Counted from the stretch's first letter, positions 42,760-54,996 are shown. The stretch: 64,000 nucleotides of DNA from Echinometra lucunter (GCA_029962745.1 CM057161.1:9408638-9472637), one strand, 5' to 3'. Program-made: numbers and translations. Notes: a model not told the origin generated them from the letters alone.

Positions 42760-43110
42760 GTTATGTAGACCAAAAGTTGTTTTGGATGAAAATATAAACT
42801 GGCCTAATCATATCGAAAATATCTGTTTTAAAATTTCACATACAATTGGTGTCTTATCCAGATTAAGACACTTTATACCGGTTAATATTTTAATGAAATT
42901 TATATAACACACTGACTTTGCCTCATATTTCTTATTGTTCTGAGATATTGATGAATAAATTATTTGTACTTTAGAAAAGAGCTATACTTATCATTACATA
43001 TTCTCATCCCAAAACACCTATAGTAAGGAACTTGTTATGAAATATAATATTTTACCCATCCATGATACAAACTGCATCCTTTATGTACATGCTTTTCTCA
43101 AAAAACTTGA
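42760..43110 (+). pseudogene. LINE reverse-transcriptase C-terminal fragment
   Basis: Reads VLDENINWPNHIENIC, FKISHTIGVLSRLRHFIP, then with stops and frameshifts LEKRAILIITYSH. This is the thumb region of L2/CR1/Jockey-class reverse transcriptases (FLGVxLDxxLxWxxHI..., LQKRAxRII). Truncated at both ends. Confidence 0.65.
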
Positions 43111-43389
43111 AACTTAAAAATGAAGTCTGACACAGTCGGCTACAGCTCAGATGACCGACTAACGAGGCCTTCACAGGCCTTCAGAAAACACGAGACCGAC
43201 GACTTCTGGAAAAACTGAGAACTTTTTGACAACCTCTGAAAGCTTATCTGCCTTGTGATCCATTGGTCAACTGAGATGTACGTCCCCCGACATAACTTAA
43301 TGCACAGACTAAAATTGCCCGGGAAGGCGGGATGACCGCTGTAATGGGTTACTTTGATAACAAAATTAACATAGAATTAATCGTAGAAG

Positions 43390-43640
43390 GGTTTACGATT
43401 CATTATGTGGTAAGTCCTGAAAGGACTGTAGATAGAAGAGATAGAAGGTAGAGTATATTTCTTGAAACTGGAAACTGGGTGAAGTCCTGAAAAGGACTGT
43501 AAACCAGAGGAGGTGTGAAGGCTCGAGGTAGGCGAAGAGATGATGAGACTTGGGGCTTGAAGTCGGCGGAGAGGTGAGAAGACTTGAGGCAGGACTTATC
43601 ACATGGTGAACCGTAACCCTTCTACTATTATCCGCACCAC
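43390..43640. repeat. Short duplicated motifs GAAGTCCTGAAA(A)GGACTGTA
   Basis: TAAGTCCTGAAAGGACTGTA (about 43412) and GAAGTCCTGAAAAGGACTGTA (about 43480) are internally palindromic and repeat; GGCGAAGAGATGATGAGACTTG-like units recur once more after them. Minor tandem structure. Confidence 0.45.
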
Positions 43641-44000
43641 CATGCAAACCTTCAAACATCAACATTGAATTAGTCGGCCATTTTGAGCAAGATTTCTATT
43701 AGACACATCCCAGTTAAAATGAAGTGGATTGATTGAAACTAACAAATCCATGTCTTAAGGAAATATTGAGAAAGGGTAGCTCGTGGTGATTTGTCGCGAA
43801 TAAGTATGTCTTTGAAATGATAGCATCCTAATAATATCTACATTTGAAAAGAAGGCAACAACACCGGTCTTCTAATTTCACAATTCCATATCTCGATGTG
43901 TTTTCATTAATATAGGCATCAAAGTTGAATGCATGATCATTTTCAAATGCAGATAAACTTGCCGAATCTTGTCACATAACGCTAAGTTAATTATAGCATA

Positions 44001-44269
44001 CACTATGAACATCACGGACAAAGAAAGCGGACAAAATAAACAACCCCTCATTCTACCCTTCACAATGGTTCTGGTAGTCAAAAGAACATCCCTTCAGTGA
44101 TATTGTCTAAAATGTGTGGAACATGTGTCACATGCATATTCACCTGGAACTACATGATTAAACATAATAGCTGTGAAGGGATGTTCTTTTGACTACCAGA
44201 ACCATTGTGAAGGGTAGAATGAGAGGTTGTTTATTTTGTCCGCTTTCTTTGTCCACCATGTTCATAGTG
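44001..44269. repeat. Long inverted repeat with ~96-bp arms and ~75-bp loop
   Basis: Arms 44001-44096 and 44174-44269 are nearly exact complements, e.g. CACTATGAACATCACGGACA against TGTCCACCATGTTCATAGTG, and GGTTCTGGTAGTCAAAAGAA against its inverse. The outer ends show no obvious target duplication. It could form a hairpin RNA if transcribed. Confidence 0.85.
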
Positions 44270-44289
44270 ATACTTTCGTAAACAAATGC

Positions 44290-45555
44290 GAATAACGCAT
44301 GCACATATTCAGTTAGAATTAAAGGGATGTTAAAATAGATTTACTTCATTTGATAACTTTTTGATACACCAGTGAGTGTAGAACACAGCATGTAAAGTGT
44401 TCGCTTAAGGACACTTGCATTAACCCATTCATGACAGGAATTATTTAAAGCCTAATTTGATCAGCTTTTATTCTTCAAATTGGCAACACCAACATTTTTA
44501 TTTTATTGCTACATTTTTCCTTATAAAACGTCATGTATCTGAAATGAATATAAATTGACAGAAATTATGATGAGAAGTCAAAAAGTTGCCAATTTGCAGG
44601 GGAAAACAGTGATTTTGAACTTTCTATCACATTGCCAATTTAAGGATTTTAATGCTTATTTTCCTTTAAAAAATTTTCAGCATCAAACAACGAAAATTGA
44701 CGCAACCAAATTGGGCACAGTTTGTGTAGAATTTTTTGCTCTTTCTGCTCATGTTTTTGGTATGATTTTTAGGGCTTTGCATCTAAAGATATTAGGCCAA
44801 ACCACAAAAATGTGGACCTCTGTCACGAATGGGTTTAAAAAGAGAGAAGAATTTGAGGATTAATCCCAGATTTCGCCATTATCTCGGTGGAAATGTAGAG
44901 AGACCGACCGGAGAAGGATCTATTAAGTTCTCCCCTCCCCGGCCCTTCCCGCATCATGAGCAGAATTAGTTATTTGCAGTGTGTTATATAAAAAAAATAA
45001 ATCGATGGAAATAAAACCTTGCGTAAATATAATTTCGTGAGGTCTCCTGACCAAGAATAACATGGGAAAAATTTCTAAATGTCAAGAGGACGGTTCCCTA
45101 AAGCATTTCCCTTTAATAGAGGGCGTTTTCCGTTTCAGTCGGAATGATATTGTGGGATCTAGATAATGTCGGTGTTCAGCTAAGAAATATAGGTATAAAA
45201 TTTATTATAGTATAGTTCAATAAATAATGCACTAGGCGTCCTTATTGATATACCTGCGAGTATAAGACAATTGAATTGTCCATGATCAAGTTTATTGCTT
45301 GTAAGCTAAAGTAAAATCCCTTCAGTCTTTGATATGATACGAATAAACATATAGATTCAACGAAAAAGGAAATATAATTAGGATCACAGCTATTATTTCA
45401 ACTTTTATTTTGTTCAACAGGATTTTCCTAGGGTAAAAGCTACAGTAGCCATCGTGGGTATCTGTAAAGGGAAGTTTAAAATATATATTGCAAATTCTCA
45501 CAACCATAGCCTTCAAAGAATACCAACATTTTTGAAACACGAACCATTGCAAATT
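44290..45555. other. Intergenic, no gene supported
   Basis: An open frame of 102 codons at 44555-44863 (plus) is unremarkable in content. AT-rich otherwise. Confidence 0.4.
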
Positions 45556-45559
45556 TGGG

Positions 45560-46178
45560 GACTTAAAGAAAAATGAAACCCTGGGAAAATTTCCATCTTC
45601 ATAAAAAGAGAGAGAGAGAGATAGAGAAGATAAAGACAAGCAATTTTTAAAATATTCCAGCAAAATCGGTTACGAAATGCGAAAGTTGTGAAAGTTTGAA
45701 AAGTCTCAATTTACATTTTATGGCAATCCTTAAATTGACATTGTTGCTACGTAATGGCACGTTTACAAAGACAATTCTCAATGTGTTTTCACACAAGATT
45801 TCATATTTTCTCCAATATCTCTAAAGATGCTGCTTGTATCTTTGTGAACTCAACATAATTGTGTCAAATACATTTTCCCGAATTGAGCTAAGAAGGATTC
45901 AAGCTGTACCCTGAGAGATAATGGAGAAAAAAAAATATAATTTTTTTGGTACAAAACATATGAAGAATTGTCCTTATAAACCTACCATTTTGAAACAGCA
46001 TTGCTCATTTGAGAATCGCCACAGAGAGTAAATTTAGACTTTTCAAACGTTCATAACTTTCTCATTTTGTACCCGAGTTTGATGGAACTTTTTAAAGTTT
46101 TATCTATCCTTTATTTTCATTAAACATGTTAAAATTGACCCCCCCCCCTCCCACCATGCAAGGTTTCATTCTCCTTTG
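45560..46178. mobile_element. MITE with AAAGRAAAATGAAACC ends
   Basis: The left end TTAAAGAAAAATGAAACCCT and right end GCAAGGTTTCATTCTCCTTT are inverted. Inner blocks GAAAGTTTGAAAAGTCTCAA and its inverse (about 45700 and 46030) confirm the palindromic layout. A fragment of the family is at 6878-7020. Confidence 0.65.
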
Positions 46179-46210
46179 ATCCTGCTTAAGCTACTTTTCC
46201 TATGCATACC

Positions 46211-46455
46211 TGACATCGTATATCGGTGTTATCTTCATCCTCCCCGATCTCGTTTGCCAACATCTCCACAAACTCCAAAAAGATGGAGGACATCTCTCCT
46301 GTAAACCGGGGAAAGGATACACTCCTCTCTCCGTTGTCATCATCATGTAAGACAGGAGGGGCGGGAGATGGGATTGTCTCAGTCCTAACGCTATAGCTCT
46401 GTTTTGTCACAAATTCAAAGTCTTGTCTTCCTTCCTTGTGCCCACAATCACGCAA
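46211..46455 (-). CDS. Exon-like open frame, unknown product
   Basis: Reads HKEGRQDFEFVTKQSYSVRT, then PSPAPPVLHDDDNGERSVSF, then FLEFVEMLANEIGEDEDNTD and RCQ, ending at a GTATGC donor. Codon content looks like real protein, with an acidic amphipathic C-terminal part. No clear acceptor with a pyrimidine tract was found, and no family is recognised. It may be an internal exon of a gene not otherwise detected. Confidence 0.35.
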
Positions 46456-47369
46456 GTTGATTATTATGGCAAGTTAAACAGTGAGATGTTGTGGCGAACA
46501 CACCCCTGTCCTACAATGTCCCACACTTTAAAAAAAAAATCTTATTAAGTTTTCAGACGTAGGCATATAGTAATGTTGCATGTAATGATATCCCTGACGT
46601 TTCCTAGCTGATATCGATGTACGCTTTATACACAGCTATGTAGCCTCATTCTGGAGCCTCATGGGCGTATCCATATTTTCCATGCATTTTGGGGGGCGTG
46701 GGGCAGTCCAAGTAACATTTGAAATATTAGTACTATACGTAGGTGTTTATGATGTTGAATACATTTTGCAGGTACCGACAAAAGGGACAACAAAATATAA
46801 TATGCATTGTTTTTCTTCAGATCATTAATTGTTTGTTTTTTGTTTTGTCCCGGGGGGGGGGGGGGATATAGCCCCTATACTCCGCCGTGGCTATACTAAT
46901 TTGTTTGGGTGTAACTCAAACCACAGCGTATTTTGTGAAGGCTAAATGCCAAATTAGCGTCTGTGCTCTGAGACTAAACGGTGTGGGTTAGCTAATGACC
47001 GTGAAATTGAAATAGGTGATCAATGAAGTTTGAAAGAAAGAAAACGAGACAATAAAGAGATTAGCTCTAAGAACGACAGGAGCAAAAACAAAACAAGCTC
47101 ATTGATTTTGACCTTCAAAAGACAGACCGCTGTGATCGAAATTACATGCATTTGGCGTAAACAACTTTTAAGATGCATATACATCTTACATGAAATCTTA
47201 AGTATAACTATTAAATTGAAAATGATGTGTGACATAAAAAATGATACTATGGAAATTTAGACCGTAAACATCTAGCCTTAATTGTGCCATCAATCCAACT
47301 CGAGATTTTTCATGAAATGTCTCCCTCTTGTGGTAAGATATTACAAAAACATTTGTCTCGCAGAAAAAG

Positions 47370-47560
47370 AATGCTTGATACAACAACTAAGAGTAGGGAA
47401 ATGTAGGTTGAATTATTGCCTTTTTCAATCAATCAGCATGATACTGGTCTTTGTGAAGTGTGTCAAGAATTTAAGACGATTAAACATTTTATTTCATATT
47501 GTTCAAAATACGACAAAGAGTGACGTCTCTTAAAAGAAAGGTTTAAATGGAAAAATCCTA
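47370..47560 (+). pseudogene. LINE C-terminal Cys/His-knuckle fragment
   Basis: A broken frame reads QLRVGKCRLNYCLF, then NQHDTGLCEVCQEFKTIKHF and ISYCSKYDKE. This matches the RLRxGHxxLN...C..C....T..H....C..Y tail after the RNase H or RT of many non-LTR elements. It is separated from other LINE pieces here and is dead. Confidence 0.6.
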
Positions 47561-47754
47561 ATCTGAAACAATAATTGACATCTAACCCAATTTTCACTCG
47601 CAAATTATTGAATTATATACATGATACTAATCGTTTTAGATATCTTTTTAAAGCTTTCATTAACCTCTTGCAACTGATCCTGAAGTAAAAATAAGAAACA
47701 TATTTGCGGCTTTTCCATGAACAATTATTGCAAGTTTCCCCTTTTCTTTCTTTC

Positions 47755-48355
47755 TTTCTCTCCCCCCCCCCCCCCCCCTTGGTTGCTTGCGTATCTTGAT
47801 ACTATAGCTAATAATAATTATTACGAATAATCACGACCGACAGCTCTCTAACTTAGGAGATGGATACTCACACTTTACCATATTAATAATGATGACCACT
47901 ATTAACATCATCTCCACCAAAAGTTACTCTTGAGCTATCCGAAGCCTACGTCAAACCTACGAAAGTGACTGGCGCAAATTAATAATCTGAGGAGATTGAG
48001 GAGCGCTATCATACCAAGAACCAACCAACCATTTCTTTTTTCTTTTTGTTTTTCTTTGCCTTTTTTCTTCGAATTTGCTTCTTCTTCTTTCTGTTATTTT
48101 CTTTCATTCTTTGTTTTTTTTATTATTTTCTTCTCTTCCCAATCCTTTTCTATTTTGCTCTGTTTTCAAGCAAATTATTTTCAAGTGAGTATATTTATTC
48201 CCCTCTCTCACTCACTCGCTCTCTTTCTCTTTTTTCCCTCCCTTTCTCGCTCTCTATATTTCTCTTTCCCTCTCTCTTTTTCTCTCTATCCCTCTCTCCC
48301 ACGATCATCTTTCTCTCTCCCTCTCTCTCTCTCTCCTTTCCCGACATTCGAAGGG
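47755..48355 (+). repeat. C-run and extended pyrimidine tract
   Basis: A C-run of about 17 at 47762-47778, then TTTCTTTTT, TTCTTC and (TC)n tracts from 48030 to 48340. Long plus-strand open frames are compositional. Confidence 0.8.
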
Positions 48356-48449
48356 ACGCAGACACGGATTCCATGCCAACCCCAGCTACCCTCATGTTCA
48401 AAATGTTCCTTAGCGGCACCTCTGCAAGCAGGTCAATTTCATGAACCTT

Positions 48450-49900
48450 GATAATCATTTATTACAAACTTGTACACAGAGCAATCCTTATACCAGGCTT
48501 GTATTTACGACACGTTTCTGACGAACATTTCTATAACTCGATCACTTATTTCAATGAATGTTGCCGACATGCGTGGGCGAGCGAAAGCCTTCTTGTTTGT
48601 CGACCCGTCTCAAACCTTACCAAGAGCCTTGAAGGGTCACATTCCTTATTTTCCGAACTTTTGAAAAATGTTTTTCAGATATTTGCAATATTTGGGGGCA
48701 ACATTAAAAAGGACTTTTATAATACTGTAGATATGACATCTTAACATTTTTCACTCTCAACGTGCGCTATTGTGTAAAATTTTATAACTGAACTTTATTT
48801 TGCATATTATCATAATCATAGAAAGGTGTTATTCTCACTGAATTGATTACACTTAGGAAATAAAAGCACAAAAACTAAGATGATAACAAGTAAGAAGTTT
48901 AAAAATGGTTCACTTTCATGTCCATTTTTATAAATTTGCATGAAGAGAGCATATTTAGGTCTGTGCTATTCGTCATGTATTACAGCAAGCGTTAACCTTT
49001 TGAAGGCTCATGAATGTTTTGCTCTCTCGGCCACGGACTAGCTATAAGCGGAACGCAATCGAAGAAATAGATGAACATTCATTTACCAAGTTCCTACTTT
49101 ACACTCTAACAACAAATTAGTTAAAATGATTAGATTATGGATCAGCTGGGTGCAACTAGTATATCTAATCATAAAAATGTTATTATATTCTACTCAGAGA
49201 TGACTGAGTTCTAGTCAAAATACGACTAGAAAATAGTCACAAATGACTAAAGTATATTCTTTAAAAAGAGAAGTATTTTAGTTGCCTCCAGCTGACCCTT
49301 TTATCTAGTCATCATTAACTGATTTGTTTTAAGAGTGTAATCATCTCTGTAATCGTCATAATATGCATGGTATCATATTTTTTCCCAATCCGGTTATCAA
49401 AGCTATCAAGCCATTTAAGTACCAAAACGTGCGAGTTGCTTCGTCACTGTACTTCTCTGCCAATTTGGTTACAGCCGTTGCTCTCAGGTGTGTACAAACA
49501 AATACTTGACTTACTTCAGATGAATTGTTAAAGAAAGGAAGTGGTTTCGAGTTATCAAAATATTATCCAAGGCACTACGCCCCCTCAATCTGTCTGTCTT
49601 TTATTTTTTCGTCTAAGTATTCTTAATTACTTTTTCTACCCTTTTCATGTCACGTTACTTGTCGTATATTTTAAATTTGTTTATTTGATTTTTTTTCCTT
49701 GCCGATGATGCTGATTATGTTTTTGTTTTTGTTACTTTTGATACAAAAGAAGAAAACAGACCTATGTAGATCTCTACCTACATCACTACCTTCATCGCTC
49801 TTCAAAATTTGTCGACATTTTAAACAGTTTTTTCTTTCAATAAGAACTTCTTCGGTGACAGAATAAAGTAGAACCATTTCTTTTAACTGAAAGAGTACTC
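48450..49900. other. Intergenic, no gene supported
   Basis: Scanned on both strands; only short unremarkable open frames and AT-rich DNA. Confidence 0.4.
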
Positions 49901-49912
49901 TGTCAATAGAAT

Positions 49913-50058
49913 CCCTCCTCCTTCTTCTCATTCTTCTTCTTCTCCTTCTACTTATTCTTCTTCTTCTCCTTCTCCTTCTCCTTCTCCTTCTCCTCCTCCT
50001 CCTTCTTCTTCTTCTTCTTCTTCTTCTTCTTCTTCTTCTTCTTCTTCTTCTTCTTCTT
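49913..50058 (+). repeat. (TTC)n / (GAA)n repeat, ~145 bp
   Basis: Mixed CTTCTT and CTCCTT units, purest from 50000 to 50056. Minus-strand poly-Arg, poly-Glu and poly-Lys frames are artefacts of the repeat. Confidence 0.95.
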
Positions 50059-50552
50059 TTTTCTTCGTGTTGGCTTTCGGCATAAAAAAACAAACAAATA
50101 ACCCTGTACTTTTGATTTCATAAGTAACATTTTTCGACATAATTATGAAGAATATAAGTCCACATTATCAAATTTACCTATAATGATGCCTAGATGAATA
50201 TTTTGCGGTTGAAATTTTGATTGATCTGTCACAAATTAGAGTAATTTGGGCGGTTTTGTTTACGCCGAGTCCGGAAGTACTGAAGGGCGTAGTCATTCTC
50301 GGCAGCATTCTTTAAGGCGCTACATACTCACATACTACACGCCTACCACTTTTTTTTTTTTTTTTGCTTCCTCTTGTCTTTGGCTGTGTAGCCAAGACAT
50401 GCACAGATGGCGCAATCATGGCAATGAAACACGTAGATATAGGAAGGAGGCATCGAGAAACATGCCTTTTCAAAAAAAAACAGTATAGGCTGAATATTTT
50501 TTTTCAGTGGAGAAAGGGGTAAGAGAGAGAATGAAGAAGGATTGGGTACTTT

Positions 50553-50797
50553 CTAAAAAAAAATATTGGGTAAAATTTTACCCAGCACGAGGGTAATTAT
50601 GTGTCCAACCAGCTTTGGGCAATGTTTTTACCCAATGTGGGAAGCATATTGTCCAGTTAGGATAAAAATGAAGAATAATTACTTTAGAATGGGCAAAGAT
50701 TCCATCAAACTGGATAAAAAGAAATGCTTAAAGAAATGCCCAAAGTTGGTTGGACACATAATTACCCTCATGGCACATTTTACCCAATATTTTTTAG
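50553..50797. mobile_element. Foldback MITE with CTAAAAAA..TATTGGGTAAA ends
   Basis: AATATTGGGTAAAATTTTAC at the left and TTTTACCCAATATTTTTTAG at the right are inverted. Inner arms GGGTAATTATGTGTCCAACC and its inverse extend the palindrome, which closes near 50680. Confidence 0.8.
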
Positions 50798-51689
50798 AGT
50801 TAAGAGAGAGGGGGAAGAAAGATCAGGAACGTGAAAAGAAGACAATAGGAGCATCTCTTGCACCATATCCATGTTCAATTGCCTTGCAAATTAACGTTTT
50901 ATCCACCTAACAAGGTCAACGCCTCCTCCCCCCCCACCATCCAATATGTCAATACCCTATATACAGATATAGATCCAGTCTCGATCAGTGACAAGGCATG
51001 CAAATAATATTATCATGTTTGCAACATTCGTGCACGTGTTTGTGCAGTAACGAAAGGGTGTGATCGCATCATCATTATCATCATCCTAATCATCATTCCA
51101 CGCCTCAATCAGACAGGTAGATGACAAACAAAATAATCATGATTACACTGACATCATTTTCAAGAAGAGAATTCCTTGAACTTGTGACTGTGTAAGCCAT
51201 GTTTGTCCAGACAACCGCAATTATTCGTTAAAAATCATGGTCATATCTATATAGGTGGTGAGAGCAAATAACGAAGTAGAATTTCGCATGCATTATCAGA
51301 CTTCACCAGTGAACTTCCGACCGAATCTTTCGATCAGAGCAAAGATAATTATCATCATGGTGACGAAATAAGGCAATTTCTGTGTGCTACTCTTTAATCA
51401 TAGGTGTCTAGGGAGGACATGTGATTTCTTTCTTTTCTTTTGTCTTTTCCCCTCTTTTTTTTCGGAGGGGGGGGGTGGCAATTACGAAACAGAGGATCCT
51501 TCGTAACCTCTGCTTTCAATCTCAAATTTCAAATTTCAAAATGGTATCGGAACGCAACTGTTTTATCATTCAAGCTAATAGCACATCTGAATAATAAACC
51601 CATAATCATGATGATAATAACAATTAGGTTTTATTTACACTGGTAACCTATCAGTTTTTATCACTTCACTTTCTGCATGATGGGCCTTG

Positions 51690-51865
51690 CAGTTATTACT
51701 ATCCCAGCCGCACTGCCTAGCACCCATTTATACGCCCGGGTATAGAGGGACATTTAGTGCGCAAAGCAGCTTGTCCAAGGATGTAAGCACAGTACCGAGC
51801 GAGGATCGAACTCAGAGCCTCTTATGTGAGACGAGAGCCTTCACAATGTATTGCTAAATGCATTT
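51690..51865 (-). mobile_element. tRNA-derived SINE, minus orientation
   Basis: The minus strand carries GAGTTCGATCCTCGC (B-box-like), then CCTTGGACAAGCTGCTTTGC and CCCGGGCGTATAAATGGGTG, the classic tail of tRNA-SINEs shared by many marine invertebrates. Related to 37400-37562 but a different subfamily. Confidence 0.65.
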
Positions 51866-52307
51866 ACTAAACAGGACCGAAGTTTCTTTTTTGTAGAAAA
51901 ATAGCGTGTTCCTCTTTAAGAAACAAAGCTATAATGATTTTTCAAAATAAATATAGGAAAGATTAAATGGCGTGACAGGCAGTCCTTTAATTGATTATGT
52001 TACTCTATATTACATGCCCACTTGAAAATTGTGAACGGTAGGGAATGTTGGGGGGGAAAAGGAATCCTGCTTGCGATATCAAAATTTGCTCTGGTTGCAT
52101 GTAGGCTCACACACTTTGAGCACTAAAGATGTAAGAATAACAGCACCTTTTAGCATGTTTAGGGCGTAACATTAGACCCAGTAGGGTGCATTTTTAACAC
52201 CTTTGCACTGTGGTTCCGAAAGATTGTGTCACCTTGTGGATCACCAAGGGGTTATTTTTCCTCATTTCCACCTTGCATTTGTTAGGGTTTAAAGTTAAAA
52301 TTGTGTG

Positions 52308-52310
52308 TTT

Positions 52311-52354
<44 letters not shown>

Positions 52355-52356
52355 GG
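52308..52356 (+). repeat. (TTG)n microsatellite
   Basis: About 15 TTG/GTT units followed by a T-run. Confidence 0.95.
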
Positions 52357-52421
52357 TTTTTTTTTTTTGCTGTTAAACGAATGGACAAATTATACAAAAT
52401 AAAAGGATCAAAAGCTCAATC

Positions 52422-52643
52422 TAAAGGCCCCGTCACATATTAGCGAATCGAGCCAACGAATGCCTAGCGAACAGCTATTTTTAAAAGTCCAGATACGCTC
52501 AAATTCTTGGCCACAATAAAGTTCTAAAGGTCCCGTCACATATTAGCTAATTTGAGAGTATTTGAGCGTATCTGGACTTTAAAGAAATAGCTGTTCGTTA
52601 GACATTCGTTAGCTCTATTGGCTAATATGTGACGGGGCCTTAA
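52422..52643. mobile_element. Foldback MITE with AAGGCCCCGTCACATATTAGC ends
   Basis: The left AAGGCCCCGTCACATATTAG and right CTAATATGTGACGGGGCCTT ends are inverted. Inside, AACAGCTATTTTTAAAAGTC and its inverse continue the stem. A second partial copy of the end sequence (AAAGGTCCCGTCACATATTA at about 52526) lies in the middle, so the element is composite. Confidence 0.8.
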
Positions 52644-52649
52644 GTACTA

Positions 52650-53525
52650 CCAACTTTTTTGTCATTATTTAAGTGCCCTGCGTAAGCCTACCTATCCAGT
52701 TTTTCATAACCAGTAACGATCAGTGATCAGATGGTAACGGGCGAATTGATACAGCACTTCAACCCCGTAAATGTAGATCATTCAAATTTGTTATGCAAGC
52801 GGGGGCGTATTGAACTATGGGCCGACCCATTGGCAAGATAATGGGCCCTTTGAGACAAGCGAACAATCATATTCAAATCATTTTCCGTTTGATAACCGTT
52901 GTCTTCGTTCTAGCATGCCAGTTTGCCATAAGGAAACATCATAATTTCCGAAATTCAGAGAAAATTTGTATCCGATAAAAGAACGATTACAGTATCGTGC
53001 TTTAAGAGCAAGCTTTTGAAGTTTTCATGAACATGATGAAGTTCTATCTTGCAGCCATTTTGCAAAATATAGTAATTTTTGTTTCTTTTGGTTTTTGTTT
53101 CTTACGTCACTTTTTGTAATGTTTCTGTTTCGATCTTACAATAAAAGTATTTTTAAAAAATGCAGACTGTAACATGCTGCCTTTTACCATGAGAGAAATG
53201 GGCTATTATTATAGATCAAGCAGCATGTTCTTTTTGTGGTCTCATTTCAATTACCATCGAAAAAATTGTACGTGGGATGGAAAAATGGCAATGTGTTTGT
53301 TAGAAGTGCACCAAAAAATGGGCGTTGCCGCTTCTGTAAGGAGTCTATAGATTGAGAGGGGTAAAGGGAAGCACCCCACACCCCTTTTGTCATGTTTGTC
53401 GGAAATAACAGTATAAGATTTGAGTTGATGGGGAGTAATGTGGTATAAACCGGTAGCGTATAGTCAATGTCATGGATTCTGCAAATCCCTTGTTGAGAAC
53501 ATTTTTCTCTTCGATTGTGTTGTTT
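52650..53525. other. Intergenic; possible retroposed 3' end near 53150
   Basis: ATCTTACAATAAAAGTATTT followed by an A-run at about 53137-53160 looks like a polyadenylated tail, but no coding body precedes it. Confidence 0.3.
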
Positions 53526-53527
53526 AG

Positions 53528-53678
53528 TTCGGGGCATGAGGAACAGTGGCGTACAGGGGGTCAACGCATGGGGGGGGGGCACCGAGTAGAAAAGTGAGGG
53601 TGTGTGTATGTTTGGGGGTTTTTGTCAGTCATTTGGGGGGCACGTGCCCCCCCCCCCCCCCACCGGTAGTTACGCCAA
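53528..53678. mobile_element. Short MITE with TGGCGTA ends and G/C homopolymers
   Basis: AGTGGCGTACAGGGGGTCAA at the left and CCGGTAGTTACGCCA at the right are inverted. Long G and C runs face each other (53569-53578 and 53648-53661), which would make a strong hairpin. Confidence 0.6.
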
Positions 53679-54120
53679 TGGAAGCTGTAACCCAACATGC
53701 CTAATGGGTTTGTCAAAAGAACGGGAAATAGACGAACCTGGCAGAAGAATTAATGTAAGGCACGAATACTTCAAAGGGCTAAAGAAATCATTACAGATGA
53801 CAACTGTAATAGCCTGATAGCTTGGACGAGTAAGAAAAGTGTGCTCCTCGAAATGCTGGACAAGTAGATATTTGGACTCATATTTCCCATAGTCTATTCG
53901 CTTGTACAATTAACGGGCAAGTAAATGGTTAGGTTTAGATAGAGTTATCCTATGACCATGATGACGCAATACTATAACGCAATGCAGTATATTTGAATGG
54001 TTGGTTTACCATATTACCCTATTCAATCTGCAAACAAAAATATTTCTATTTGTCTATTATATTCATTATTCATATGACTTTTTAATCAATATAACGACTT
54101 AATATTGTATCTTACGATGC

Positions 54121-54182
54121 AAAGTTAAGGCTGTGAAATTCCTCGTTTGGGTCTACAAAATGTACATGAGCTCCATATGAGC
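54121..54182 (+). repeat. Short dispersed repeat, copy 1
   Basis: TAAGGCTGTGAAATTCCTCG then TTGGGTCTACAAAATGTACA and TGAGCTCCATAT are repeated almost exactly at 58530-58582. Confidence 0.75.
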
Positions 54183-54679
54183 AATAGGAAAGATTGATTT
54201 TCATACATTTAAATCCTTATCATACAGTGATTTTCTGTAACTGTTAATTTGTCCTCGAATTCCATATTCACTTCATAGGAACCCTTTTTTTTGTAATTGA
54301 TCTGTCATTGTTTACTTCTTAATGTCTGTAATGTTTGTTAAACTTTTAGATTTACATGTCATGCTTTTTTTTTTAATGTATGACCAAATCAAATTTCCAT
54401 CTGATTTAGATAAATAAAGGTCTTTATTAGAAGTCTAACATCGTGGTTATAAGACACGTGTCATATGGGATATACAAAAATAGAATCTTGGACTTTGCAT
54501 AAATCCTCGCAAGCATGGGGGAGATGTTACAGAGCAGAGGATAGATCACTAATTAAATCAAACCCAATCAAATACTATATCTTTCAGTCCATTTTTTATC
54601 ATGACCCCTGTTTGCAAACCAAACATGTTAGTATCTTAAGATTTTTCATGTCGGAACATTATTATATTTATGATTCCAG

Positions 54680-54996
54680 GATGGGGTTGTGTCATAAAGC
54701 TGTTCGTAAAGTTACGCATGACTTTACGAAGGACTTGAATTTTGAAGTGCCAAATGGGATACTTAAAGTTTTTCATAATGTTTTAACAAAGTGTGATTGC
54801 ATTTCCCATAATCTCATTTAAATCATGGCCAAAAATGTACTTCCCAATTTAAAAATAAATCGTTAACAGTAGTAATGTTGATCTACGTCTGCATATTTCA
54901 CATTTAGCTGATGTGATTCACGATGACTTAGAATCCCATTTGGCTTGCCATATTCATTCGGAACTTCATGAACAGCTTTATGAAACAACCCCCAGG
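54680..54996. mobile_element. MITE with GGGGTTGTGTCATAAAGCTG ends
   Basis: GGGGTTGTGTCATAAAGCTG at the left and CAGCTTTATGAAACAACCCC at the right are inverted; ACTTTACGAAGGACTTGAAT-type and AAATGGGA / TCCCATTTGG blocks continue inward. The half copy at 25378 is related. Confidence 0.65.

Noticed and set aside
47996..48451. 151-codon plus-strand open frame and an exon-like end (GACGCAGACACGGATTCC...)
   Set aside because: It follows a long pyrimidine tract whose composition keeps frames open; the proposed donor GTCAAT is poor and no partner exon is phase-compatible.
49671..50130. Minus-strand frames with long poly-Arg, poly-Lys and poly-Glu
   Set aside because: They are the three frames of a (TTC)n/(GAA)n repeat.
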